The position numbers were made by a program, and so were the translations under genes. Positions 1-9,269 of a stretch of 41,722 bases of DNA are shown here, piece after piece (the stretch's first letter is position 1; the number at the start of each line of letters is the position of its first letter). Below the pieces are notes generated by a model that saw nothing but the letters and a program-made list of their open reading frames with translations, had not been told where the DNA came from and did not search any database. The DNA is taken from assembly GCA_025964535.1 (NCBI GenBank), contig JAOPYX010000003.1:1-41722 (forward strand). Reading direction: 5' to 3'. The DNA comes from Actinomycetes bacterium. Lineage in GTDB: Bacteria > Actinomycetota > Thermoleophilia > Gaiellales > Gaiellaceae.

Positions 1-2258
<2,258 letters not shown>

Positions 2259-2262
2259 GCAC

Positions 2263-2580
2263 ATGCGCTGTCGCACCTGTCAGCCGCTGCCCGAGGAGAT
2301 CGCCCGCGCGGCGGAGCTCCTCGGGCGGCGGTGGGTGCTCGCCATTCTCTGGGCGTCGTCCGAGGCGGGCGCCGTGCGCTTCAACGAGTTCAAGCAGGCG
2401 CTCGAGACGATTCCGCCACGGACGCTCGCCGCACGATTGTCGGAGCTCGAGGAGGCGGGCGTGCTCGAGCGGCGTGTCATCGACACCCGCCCTCCACGCG
2501 CCGAGTACCGGCTGACCGACACGGGCCGCCGCCTCGGCGCTCTCGTCGACGCGATGCGGGCCTACGCGGCCCACACCTAG
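2263..2580 (+). CDS. HxlR-family winged-helix transcriptional regulator
   Basis: 105-aa DNA-binding protein of the HxlR (MarR-like winged helix) family. The family layout is visible: a Cys-containing N-terminus (MRCRTCQPL), a helix ending LLGRRWVLAILW, the recognition region IPPRTLAARLSELEEAGVL, and a wing ending in AEYRLTDTGRRL. HxlR proteins usually sense redox or small electrophiles through an N-terminal Cys; Cys3 and Cys6 are candidates here, which is inference. The ATG lies 4 nt after the lon stop without a strong Shine-Dalgarno of its own, so translation is probably coupled to lon. It could regulate lon or a distant target; nothing in the window shows which. Confidence 0.88.
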   Translation: MRCRTCQPLPEEIARAAELLGRRWVLAILWASSEAGAVRFNEFKQALETIPPRTLAARLSELEEAGVLERRVIDTRPPRAEYRLTDTGRRLGALVDAMRAYAAHT

Positions 2581-2584
2581 ATCG

Positions 2585-2603
2585 CCTGCCGCTACGCGGC
2601 GGG
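2585..2603. terminator. Short hairpin between convergent HxlR and sigma factor genes
   Basis: Arms of 8 nt (CCTGCCGC and GCGGCGGG, one G-T wobble) around a TAC loop, sitting at the 11-nt junction of two convergent genes and overlapping the sigma factor stop codon. There is no T-run on either strand, so intrinsic termination would be weak. Confidence 0.4.
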
Positions 2604-3641
2604 AGAGAGGGCCGCGATCTCCCGCTGTTGCGCGAGCCGGCCGAGTGCCTGGGTCTCGATCTGACGCACACGCTCCCGTGTGATGCCCATCTCCCGGCCG
2701 ATCTGCTCGAGTGACTTGGGCTCCGTCTCCCCGAGCCCGTAACGCGTCACGATCACAAACTTCTCGCGCTCGGGCAGCGTCTCGATCGCCCGGTGGAGCG
2801 CGTCCTCGCCGAGCGCCACGACGACCTCCTCCTCGATGTCCGCGCCGTCCTGGGCGACGATGTCGCCGAACGAGGTATCGCTGTCGCCGACCGCGCGGTC
2901 GAGACTCGCGACGGTGCGTGCGGCGCCGCGTACCTCGCGCACGTGCTTCGCCTTGAGGCCCGTCTTCGTCGCGATCTCCTCGTCGGTCGGCGGGCGATCG
3001 AGCTGCACGAGGAGGTCACGCTCGGCACGGGCGATCTTCTGCTCGCGCTCGACGATGTGAACGGGGATCCTGATCGTGCGCGACTTGTTCGCGACGCCGC
3101 GTTGCACCGCCTGGCGAATCCACCAGGTCGCATAGGTCGAGAACTTGAAGCCGCGGCGCCAGTCGAACTTCTCCACTGCGCGAATGAGGCCGATGATCCC
3201 TTCCTGGATCAGGTCGAGCAGCGAGAGGCCGTGGCCCTGGTACTTCTTCGCGATCGACACGACGAGCCGGAGGTTGGAGTTCACCATCCGATCCTTCGCC
3301 TCCTTGTCGCCTTGCTCGATGCGCTTTGCAAGCTCCACCTCCTCCGCTGCGGTGAGCAGCGGGTAGCGGCCGGCCTCGTTGAGGAAGAGCTGGAGCGAGT
3401 CGCTCGTCATTGCGGCGACCTGTGGGTTCCCGTACGTCGTCTCCTCGACCTCGGGGAGACCGCAGTCGTCGGTGACGTCGATCCCCTTTTGCTCGAGCGT
3501 CTCGTAGAGGGTTGCGATCTCGTCGTCGGGGAGGTCGAGCTCCTGCAGGAGCGTCGTGAACGCGGACAGGTTGACGCAGCCCACCTCCTCGCCGTAGTTC
3601 ATCAGCGCGCGTAGCTGGTCGTAGCTCATGCGCTTCTTCAT
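2592..3641 (-). CDS. RNA polymerase sigma factor, RpoD/SigA type (sigma-70)
   Basis: 349-aa sigma-70 protein with all promoter-recognition regions. Residues 1-60 resemble region 1.1 ([17 protein letters not shown], then [21 protein letters not shown]), a feature of primary sigma factors. Region 1.2 is [20 protein letters not shown], and region 2 includes [12 protein letters not shown], the [19 protein letters not shown] helix and [12 protein letters not shown] with the -10 recognition residues. Region 3 follows, and region 4.2 is the helix-turn-helix [20 protein letters not shown]. It is shorter than typical actinobacterial primary sigma factors but complete, so it is either the housekeeping sigma of this lineage or a close group-2 relative. 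The start is the first ATG of MKKRM; a second in-frame ATG four codons later is possible. It is convergent with the HxlR gene. Confidence 0.93.
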   Translation of the reverse strand: MKKRMSYDQLRALMNYGEEVGCVNLSAFTTLLQELDLPDDEIATLYETLEQKGIDVTDDCGLPEVEETTYGNPQVAAMTSDSLQLFLNEAGRYPLLTAAEEVELAKRIEQGDKEAKDRMVNSNLRLVVSIAKKYQGHGLSLLDLIQEGIIGLIRAVEKFDWRRGFKFSTYATWWIRQAVQRGVANKSRTIRIPVHIVEREQKIARAERDLLVQLDRPPTDEEIATKTGLKAKHVREVRGAARTVASLDRAVGDSDTSFGDIVAQDGADIEEEVVVALGEDALHRAIETLPEREKFVIVTRYGLGETEPKSLEQIGREMGITRERVRQIETQALGRLAQQREIAALSPAA

Positions 3642-3703
3642 CCCCGGAGAGCCGGGCTCCTAACCGGATTGCGGTGAAGAAACCGTGAAGATCCCTTGGC
3701 GGG

Positions 3704-3731
3704 TTCACCGCGCGGCCGGGCGGGGTAGACT
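3704..3731 (+). promoter_or_regulatory. Candidate promoter for a leaderless small-protein transcript
   Basis: A TAGACT hexamer (3726-3731) lies exactly 7 nt before the ATG at 3739, with TTCACC 16 nt further upstream as a possible -35. A -10 this close puts the transcription start at or next to the ATG, the classic layout of leaderless actinobacterial genes, and no Shine-Dalgarno precedes the ATG. Confidence 0.4.
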
Positions 3732-3738
3732 CGCGACC

Positions 3739-4017
3739 ATGGGCCATCACCCCGTCTGGGAGCTCGTGTTCTTCATGTTGATTCTCAAGATCCCGATCGT
3801 CTATCTCGGCATGGTCGTGGTCTACGCGATCCGGGCCAAGCCGACCCCTGAGGACGGCGTCGTCGTCACCGCGCAGCTCGGGCCGAGTGACTCGGGCTCC
3901 GGTTGGAGCCGGCGGCGTCCGCGCCGCCTCGTGCCTCGCCCGCACGGCGGGCCCTCGCGCACGTACGCGCGCTCCCAGCGCGCCGCCGTCGCTCGCACGG
4001 AGGCAAGCCGCCGATGA
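3739..4017 (+). CDS. Small single-pass membrane protein, function unknown
   Basis: 92-aa protein not assigned to a family. Residues 6-32 (ELVFFMLILKIPIVYLGMVVVYAIR) form one clear transmembrane helix. The remaining 60 residues are a hydrophilic tail with a very Arg-rich second half (SRRRPRRLVPRP), presumably cytoplasmic. The ATG is chosen because a -10-like TAGACT sits 7 nt upstream; an in-frame ATG at 3685 would give a less likely longer form. The stop overlaps the next ORF's start by 4 nt (ATGA), so the two small membrane proteins are translationally coupled and lead into the oxoglutarate dehydrogenase gene. A cytochrome-oxidase-like or membrane-anchor accessory role would be guesswork. Confidence 0.6.
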   Translation: MGHHPVWELVFFMLILKIPIVYLGMVVVYAIRAKPTPEDGVVVTAQLGPSDSGSGWSRRRPRRLVPRPHGGPSRTYARSQRAAVARTEASRR

Positions 4018-4280
4018 CCGACATCGGCTACGAAGGCGGCGGGTCGCGGCCGTCGGAGACGGTCGCCGGCTTCCTTGCGGCGCTCGCGATCTTCTTCAGC
4101 CTCATCTCGCTCGCGTGGCACCCGCTGCGGTTGATCCTTCCGGCGATCCTCATCGCGTTGATCGCGGCGGCGATCGGCGGCCGGCATCGCCGCCTCGCAT
4201 TCGCCGCGGTGATGATCTCCGCAGCCTGCTTCTTCTTCGGCCTGACGATTGCGGTCGTCACGAGCCGCGGCCTCTGGTAG
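4014..4280 (+). CDS. Small multi-pass membrane protein, function unknown
   Basis: 88-aa hydrophobic protein beginning at an ATG that overlaps the preceding stop codon (ATGA). After a short polar N-terminus (MTDIGYEGGGSRPSE) there are about three membrane segments: TVAGFLAALAIFFSLISLAW, LRLILPAILIALIAAAIGG and, after a basic loop (RHRRL), AFAAVMISAACFFFGLTIAV. It resembles the short DUF4190-like actinobacterial membrane proteins only in layout, and I cannot assign a family. It is probably in one operon with the preceding small membrane protein, and sucA starts 30 nt downstream. Confidence 0.6.
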   Translation: MTDIGYEGGGSRPSETVAGFLAALAIFFSLISLAWHPLRLILPAILIALIAAAIGGRHRRLAFAAVMISAACFFFGLTIAVVTSRGLW

Positions 4281-4310
4281 AGCGCTCCACGCTGCTACAA
4301 AGGGGCTGAA

Positions 4311-7169
4311 ATGGCTTCCCGACCCGAGGTGGACGGACTCAACGCGGGCTACGCGGCGCTCGTGCTCGAGCAATACCTCGACAATCCTTCGGCCGTCTCC
4401 GCCGAATGGCGCGCGCACTTCGAGAACAGCGATCCGGAAGAGCTGCTTGCGATCCAGCCGGGCCTCGCGCGGCTGCTCGAGCATTTCGAGTCGGAGGGCG
4501 GCAACGGGCACGTCGTCGCGGCTCCGCCGGCGCCCGTCGCCGTCGCCGCTCCCGCAGCAGCGTCGGTCGACGACGAGCTCCTGGGTGGCGTCGCCGCCGC
4601 CATGGCCCTCGTCAAGGCGTTCCGCATGCACGGGCATCTCGCCGCGCACCTCGACCCGCTCGGCTCCGAGCCCTCGGGCGACCCTGCGCTCGAGCCGGAG
4701 CGGCTGATCCCGAAGCTGACGCCCGAGCTCCAGGCGCGCATCCCCGCGTCGATGCTCCGCCTCTATGTCGAGGGCGAGACGCTCGCCGACGCGCTGCCGC
4801 GGCTGCGCGAGGTGTACTGCGGCACGATCGCCTACGAGATCGAGCACATCTCCGACCACGAGGAGCGAGTCTGGCTCCGGCAGGCGATCGAGTCCGGCCG
4901 CTACCGCCAGCCGCTCACCGACGAAGAGCGCGTCCGGCTGCTCGCGCGGCTGAGCCAGGTCGAGGGGATGGAGCAATATCTCCGCCGCGCGTTCCTCGGC
5001 CAGAAGCAGTTCTCGATCGAGGGCCTCGACGTGATGGTGCCGATGCTCGACGAGTCGATCGAATTGGCCGCCGAGGCGGGCGCGCACGAGGTCGTGATCG
5101 GCATGGCCCATCGCGGACGCCTCAACGTGCTCGCCCATGTCGTCGGCAGGCCGTACGACGTGATCCTGCGCGAGTTCGAAGGCGAGCGCACGATCGAGGC
5201 GGTCGTCGCGAGCGACGAAGGCGGGACCGGGGACGTGAAATACCACCTCGGCGCCGAGGGCACGCGGGCAACGCACGCGGGGGAGATCACGGTCACCCTG
5301 GCATCGAATCCGAGCCACCTCGAGGCCGTCGATCCGGTGGTCGAGGGTCGCGCGCGCGCCGAGCAGACCGATCGCTCCACGCGCGAGGGGTACCACGACC
5401 CGAGCGTCGCGCTTCCCGTCCTCATCCACGGCGACGCATCGTTCGCCGGCCAGGGCGAGGTTGCGGAGACTCTCAACCTGCAGGGCCTCTCCGGCTATTC
5501 GACCGGCGGCACGCTGCACGTGATCGGCAACAACCAGGTCGGCTTCACGACCGATCCCTCCGACGGGCGCTCGACGCGCTATTCGAGCGACCTCGCGAAG
5601 GGCTTCGACGTCCCGATCATCCATGTCAACGCCGACGACCCCGAAACGGCGATGTCGGCGATCCGGCTCGCGCTGGCCTACCGTCGCCGGTTCGGCCACG
5701 ACGTCGTCGTCGACCTCGTCGGCTATCGCCGTCACGGCCACAACGAGCAGGACGAGGCGGCGTACACGCAGCCGTTGCTCGCCGCGGCGATCGCTGCACA
5801 TCCGACCGTGCGCGAGCAGTACGCGGCGCGCCTGGTCGAGACGCGCGTCGTCACGCAGGAGCAGGCGGACGAGCTCTTCACCGACGTGCAGACGCAGCTG
5901 CGTGCGGCGCACGAGGCCTTGAAGGCGACGTTCACCGAGGCGCCGCCGCGGCCCGCGGCCGACGGACGCACTCCCGCGGGGACTGCGAGCTCCGTCGTCA
6001 CCGCGGTGTCGGCCGACCGCCTGGAGTTGCTGAACGAAGAGTTGCTCCGTGTGCCCGAGTGGTTCACGCCACATCCGAAGCTCTGGAAGCAACTCGAGCG
6101 GCGCCGAACCGCGCTCGAGGAAGGCGGCATCGACTGGGGTCAGGCAGAGGCGCTTGCGTTCGCGTCGCTGCTCGTCGACGGCATCCCCGTCCGGATCACC
6201 GGGCAGGACACCGAGCGCGGGACGTTCTCGCACCGGCACGCCGTCCTGCACGACGTGAATACCGGCGCGACATTCACGCCGATGCAGCATCTCGACGAGG
6301 CCGCAGCGGCGTTCGAGATCCACAACTCGCCGTTGTCCGAGTACGCCTGCGTCGGCTTCGAGTACGGCTACTCCGCCGCCGCGCCGGAGGCACTCGTGCT
6401 GTGGGAGGCGCAGTTCGGCGACTTCGTGAACGGCGCTCAGATCATCATCGACCAGTTCATGTCGGCCGGCCTCTCGAAGTGGAGCGAGACCTCGCGCCTG
6501 ACGCTGCTGCTGCCCCACGGGTACGAGGGGAACGGCCCCGAGCACTCGAGCGCGCGGCTCGAACGGTTCCTCCAGCTTGCCGCGCAGGAGAACATCCGCA
6601 TCGCGAACTGCACGACCTCCGCGCAGTACTTCCATCTCGTGCGACGCCAAGCGCTCGACGCGACCGCGCGCCCTCTCGTCGTGATGACGCCGAAGGGCCT
6701 GCTGCGACTCAAGCAGGCGGGCTCGACGCTCGCGGATCTCTCGGAAGGCGACTTCCAGCCGTTGATCGACGACGCACAGGCCGATCGCGATCAGGTCACC
6801 CGTCTCGTGCTCTGCTCCGGGAAGATCTACTACGACATCGTCGGGCACGAGGATCGCGCGGCCGCGACACGCGTCGCCGTCGCGCGCCTCGAGCAGCTCT
6901 ATCCGTTCCCGGTCGAGCAGGCCGCAGCGTTGCTGCGGGGCTACCCGAACCTGCGGGAGGTCGTCTGGGCGCAGGAAGAGCCGCAGAACATGGGCGCCTG
7001 GCGCGCGATCCGGCATCGGCTCGAGGAAGCGAAGCCGGACGGCGTTCCGCTCCTCTACGTCGGGCGCCCGTGGCGGGCGAGCCCGAGTGAGGGGTATCCG
7101 ACGGCGCACCTGCGTGAGCAGGACCGGATCGTGCGCGCCGCCCTCGCTCCCTCGGCTCTCTCGGCCTAG
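4311..7169 (+). CDS. sucA: 2-oxoglutarate dehydrogenase E1 component
   Basis: 952-aa ThDP-dependent E1 subunit that decarboxylates 2-oxoglutarate in the TCA cycle and passes the succinyl group to the E2 lipoyl domain. The N-terminus (GYAALVLEQYLDNPSAVSAE) is the E1 docking segment, followed by an Ala/Pro-rich linker at 65-85. The catalytic part has the substrate-loop motif MAHRGRLNVL, the ThDP-binding stretch from HGDASFAGQGEVAE to IGNNQVGFTT, and the transketolase-type pyrimidine domain (SHRHAVLHD, FEYGYS, QDFVNGAQ-like QFGDFVNGAQ). Length and order match E. coli SucA (about 930 aa). The roughly 350-residue acyltransferase domain fused to mycobacterial Kgd is absent, so a separate E2 must exist elsewhere. 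AAAGGGG about 8 nt upstream of the ATG is a good ribosome site. The S66 peptidase starts 5 nt downstream. Confidence 0.95.
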   Translation: MASRPEVDGLNAGYAALVLEQYLDNPSAVSAEWRAHFENSDPEELLAIQPGLARLLEHFESEGGNGHVVAAPPAPVAVAAPAAASVDDELLGGVAAAMALVKAFRMHGHLAAHLDPLGSEPSGDPALEPERLIPKLTPELQARIPASMLRLYVEGETLADALPRLREVYCGTIAYEIEHISDHEERVWLRQAIESGRYRQPLTDEERVRLLARLSQVEGMEQYLRRAFLGQKQFSIEGLDVMVPMLDESIELAAEAGAHEVVIGMAHRGRLNVLAHVVGRPYDVILREFEGERTIEAVVASDEGGTGDVKYHLGAEGTRATHAGEITVTLASNPSHLEAVDPVVEGRARAEQTDRSTREGYHDPSVALPVLIHGDASFAGQGEVAETLNLQGLSGYSTGGTLHVIGNNQVGFTTDPSDGRSTRYSSDLAKGFDVPIIHVNADDPETAMSAIRLALAYRRRFGHDVVVDLVGYRRHGHNEQDEAAYTQPLLAAAIAAHPTVREQYAARLVETRVVTQEQADELFTDVQTQLRAAHEALKATFTEAPPRPAADGRTPAGTASSVVTAVSADRLELLNEELLRVPEWFTPHPKLWKQLERRRTALEEGGIDWGQAEALAFASLLVDGIPVRITGQDTERGTFSHRHAVLHDVNTGATFTPMQHLDEAAAAFEIHNSPLSEYACVGFEYGYSAAAPEALVLWEAQFGDFVNGAQIIIDQFMSAGLSKWSETSRLTLLLPHGYEGNGPEHSSARLERFLQLAAQENIRIANCTTSAQYFHLVRRQALDATARPLVVMTPKGLLRLKQAGSTLADLSEGDFQPLIDDAQADRDQVTRLVLCSGKIYYDIVGHEDRAAATRVAVARLEQLYPFPVEQAAALLRGYPNLREVVWAQEEPQNMGAWRAIRHRLEEAKPDGVPLLYVGRPWRASPSEGYPTAHLREQDRIVRAALAPSALSA

Positions 7170-7174
7170 CGCTC

Positions 7175-8182
7175 GTGCTGCCACGGCGGCTCGAACAGGG
7201 CGACCTCGTCGGCATCGTCTCGCCGTCGTCGCCGGTCGCCGCGGGCACCCCGCGCAGGTTCGAGCGCGGCGTCGCGGAGCTCGAGCGGCGCGGCTTTCGG
7301 GTGCGCGTCGGTGAGCACGCACGGTCGAAGACCGGGTGGACGGCCGGCACTCCGGTCGATCGTGTAGCCGACCTGCACGCGATGTTCGTCGATCCCGAGG
7401 TGCGCGCGATCGTGTGCACGATCGGCGGCTACAACGCGAATCAGCTCCTCGAGTTGCTCGACTACGACCTGATCGCAGCGAACCCGAAGCTCTTCGTCGG
7501 TTTCAGCGACATCACCGCGCTGCACGGCGCGATCCATGCGCGCACGGGCCTCGCGACGATGCTCGGCCCTGCGCTGCTCGGGCAGTTCGGCGAGTACGGC
7601 GGCGTGCACGACTACACGTGGGACGCGTTCGAGCGCGTCGCGATGCACGCGGCGCCCGCGGGCGTCTTTCGCCGGCCGGAGCATTGGTACCCGGAGCGGC
7701 TCTGGTGGGACACGCAGGATGACCGGCCGCGGTGGCCCGAGCCGGCGCCGCCGTGGCGCACGGTTCGCGACGGATCCGGCGAAGGACCGATCGTCGCCGG
7801 CAACGTCAACACGCTGCTGCTCCTGAACGGCACGCCCTGGTCGCCGTCGCTCGACGGGGCGCTGCTCTGTCTCGAGGACGACGAGGAGTACGGCAAGCCG
7901 TGGATGGTCGAGCGGCAGCTCTTCCAGCTGCGGCACCTCGGCGCCTTCGAGCGCGTGGCCGGTGTCGCGTACGGCCGAATCCATCCGGAGTCGGGGTTCG
8001 AGTCGGACGAGTGGATCGACGAGATCCTGTTGCGTGCGACCGCGGGTACGGAGATCCCGGTTGCCGCGGGCCTCGACTTCTCGCACACCGACCCGCTGCT
8101 CACGCTCCCGTGGGGCGTCCGTGCGCGCCTCGACACAGGCGACGAGGTGACGCTCGAGTTACTGGAAGCGGCGGTGGACTAG
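7175..8182 (+). CDS. Peptidase S66 family (LD-carboxypeptidase/MccF type)
   Basis: 335-aa serine peptidase of family S66, which includes murein LD-carboxypeptidases (recycling of peptidoglycan tetrapeptides) and MccF-type immunity peptidases that cleave microcin C-like peptidyl-nucleotides. The N-terminus GDLVGIVSPSSPVAAG is characteristic. The catalytic triad is visible: Ser111 in GFSDITAL, Glu234 in LCLEDDEE and His304 in FSHTDPLL. No signal peptide is seen, so it is cytoplasmic. The DNA start is GTG, 5 nt after the sucA stop and without a clear Shine-Dalgarno, suggesting coupling. The large central insert (HWYPERLWWDTQDDRP) and acidic loop favour the MccF-like branch, but the sequence alone does not decide between cell-wall recycling and antibiotic detoxification. 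Confidence 0.88.
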   Translation: MLPRRLEQGDLVGIVSPSSPVAAGTPRRFERGVAELERRGFRVRVGEHARSKTGWTAGTPVDRVADLHAMFVDPEVRAIVCTIGGYNANQLLELLDYDLIAANPKLFVGFSDITALHGAIHARTGLATMLGPALLGQFGEYGGVHDYTWDAFERVAMHAAPAGVFRRPEHWYPERLWWDTQDDRPRWPEPAPPWRTVRDGSGEGPIVAGNVNTLLLLNGTPWSPSLDGALLCLEDDEEYGKPWMVERQLFQLRHLGAFERVAGVAYGRIHPESGFESDEWIDEILLRATAGTEIPVAAGLDFSHTDPLLTLPWGVRARLDTGDEVTLELLEAAVD

Positions 8183-8358
8183 CGCGGGCGGCGCGTGGCG
8201 CGACGGAGCTCGAGCAGCTTCGCCGCCGCCTTCGGCCCGTGCTTGCGCGCGAGCGTCAGAGCCTGCTTGCGCTGCTTCGGTGGCAGCCGGCGCCACACGT
8301 CGTACAGCGTGATCGCGATTCCGACGGGGCCGGGGCGGAGCTTGCCGAGGCGAGGCAT
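8179..8358 (-). CDS. Small basic protein (59 aa), function unknown
   Basis: A 59-codon ORF read on the minus strand. It starts MPRLGKLRPGPVGIAITLYD and continues VWRRLPPKQRKQALTLARKH before a basic C-terminus ending TRRPR; about a third of the residues are Lys or Arg. The regular amphipathic character, coding-like codon choice and third-position GC suggest a real gene. It ends on the CTAG shared with the S66 stop (3-nt tail-to-tail overlap), so it fills the interval exactly. The helix after PPKQRKQ could bind nucleic acid or acidic partners, but this is inference and no family is recognised. It lies just 9 nt downstream of the secreted Pro-rich protein gene on the same strand and could be co-transcribed with it. 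Confidence 0.6.
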   Translation of the reverse strand: MPRLGKLRPGPVGIAITLYDVWRRLPPKQRKQALTLARKHGPKAAAKLLELRRATRRPR

Positions 8359-8367
8359 GACTCCATG

Positions 8368-9189
8368 TTAGTGGGAGTCGTCGCCTCCAGCGTCGCCGTG
8401 CCCGTGTTTATCGCCGGTGCCACCGATGAACGGCAGCTGCGGAGCGACGACCTGGGGCGCCTGCGGAGCGACGACCTGGGGCGCCTGTGGAGCCACGACT
8501 TGTGGCGGCGTCGGGGCCACGACCTGCGGCGGCGTCGGGCTGACGACCTGGACGGCCGCGAGTACCGTGGAGCTCTTGTCGTCTCCCTTGCTTCCGTTGT
8601 TCCCGTTGTTGCCGCCATGGTCGCCGCCGTGCTTGTCCTCGTTGCCCTGACCGTGATGCTGCTCCCCGTCGCCCTGGTGCTTGCCCTCGTTGGGCGCGAC
8701 CGCCGGGGTCTGGGCGAGCCCGCGGTCGGTGGGAGCGGGGATGACAGGAGCGGGGGTCGCGACGGCGACGGGCGCCGCGGCGGGGGCGGGCGCAGGAGCG
8801 ACCGGAGCGGGAGCAGGCTTGGTCGGGGTGGGCTTCGTGGAGCGCGGACGAATGGCAGCCGGCGTCGACGAGACGCCGGCAGCGACGTGCGCGGGCTGCA
8901 CACGGGCCGGATGTGTCGCGGTCGCGGGCGCCTTGATGCGCGTGATCACGATCGTGCGCGCGGGCGGGCCGACGGCGAGTTGGCCGGGGTGCGTCGAGAC
9001 GGCCGAATGCTGGGGCGGCGCCCATGGAGCAGCCTGCACGACGAGCGGGGAGCCGGGGGCCGACGGCAGCGCGGAGGCGCCGAACGCGGGCAGAGTCGGC
9101 TCGCTTGCGAGCAGATGGGCGAATGCCGCCGCGCCCGCCACCGCACCGGCGAGAAGGATCGCCGCGACTGCTCGTCCCATGCCACTCAT
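8368..9189 (-). CDS. Secreted or membrane-anchored low-complexity Pro/Ala-rich protein
   Basis: 273-aa protein of unknown function. Residues 4-27 (MGRAVAAILLAGAVAGAAAF) form a signal peptide or signal anchor. The rest is low complexity: a Pro/Ala region with KPTPTKPAPAPVAPAPAPA, a His/Gly/Asn/Asp-rich stretch (EGKHQGDGEQHHGQGNEDKH and on), then four 8-residue repeats of the PPQVVAPQ type, and a His/Asp-rich C-terminus (GDKHGHGDAGGDDSH). Such regions commonly span a cell wall or bind divalent metals; both are inference. GGGGGA with 6-7 nt spacing upstream supports the ATG at 9189. It is divergent from the diguanylate cyclase gene, with an inverted repeat between them. Confidence 0.7.
   Translation of the reverse strand: MSGMGRAVAAILLAGAVAGAAAFAHLLASEPTLPAFGASALPSAPGSPLVVQAAPWAPPQHSAVSTHPGQLAVGPPARTIVITRIKAPATATHPARVQPAHVAAGVSSTPAAIRPRSTKPTPTKPAPAPVAPAPAPAAAPVAVATPAPVIPAPTDRGLAQTPAVAPNEGKHQGDGEQHHGQGNEDKHGGDHGGNNGNNGSKGDDKSSTVLAAVQVVSPTPPQVVAPTPPQVVAPQAPQVVAPQAPQVVAPQLPFIGGTGDKHGHGDAGGDDSH
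8437..8551. repeat. Tandem 24-nt repeat inside the Pro-rich protein gene
   Basis: Four to five head-to-tail 24-nt units: 8437-8460 and 8461-8484 are identical, 8485-8508 and 8509-8532 diverged, and a partial copy begins at 8533. They encode the eight-residue PQVVAP repeats. Two identical neighbours point to recent slippage or unequal exchange. Confidence 0.9.
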
Positions 9190-9204
9190 GCTCTACTCCC
9201 CCGA

Positions 9205-9237
9205 TGCCGACAACATCACTCGAACGAGTTATCGGCA
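9205..9237. promoter_or_regulatory. Nested inverted repeat in divergent promoter region
   Basis: Outer arms TGCCGA (9205-9210) and TCGGCA (9232-9237) enclose an inner palindrome, ACTCG-AA-CGAGT (9218-9229). It lies between the divergent starts of the Pro-rich protein (9189) and the diguanylate cyclase (9270), a natural place for a shared operator, although a transcript hairpin is also possible. No regulator is assigned. Confidence 0.45.
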
Positions 9238-9269
9238 GGTGCCGGTCCGACCTTGAGGATTGAGCCGAG

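Noticed and set aside
3822-7322. 1166-codon open frame on the minus strand opposite sucA
   Set aside because: Arg-rich, low-information translation with no family motif; it mirrors the high-GC third-position bias of sucA, which has clear ThDP motifs.
8437-8551. Direct repeats considered as a CRISPR array
   Set aside because: Units are contiguous 24-mers with no spacers and encode a protein repeat.
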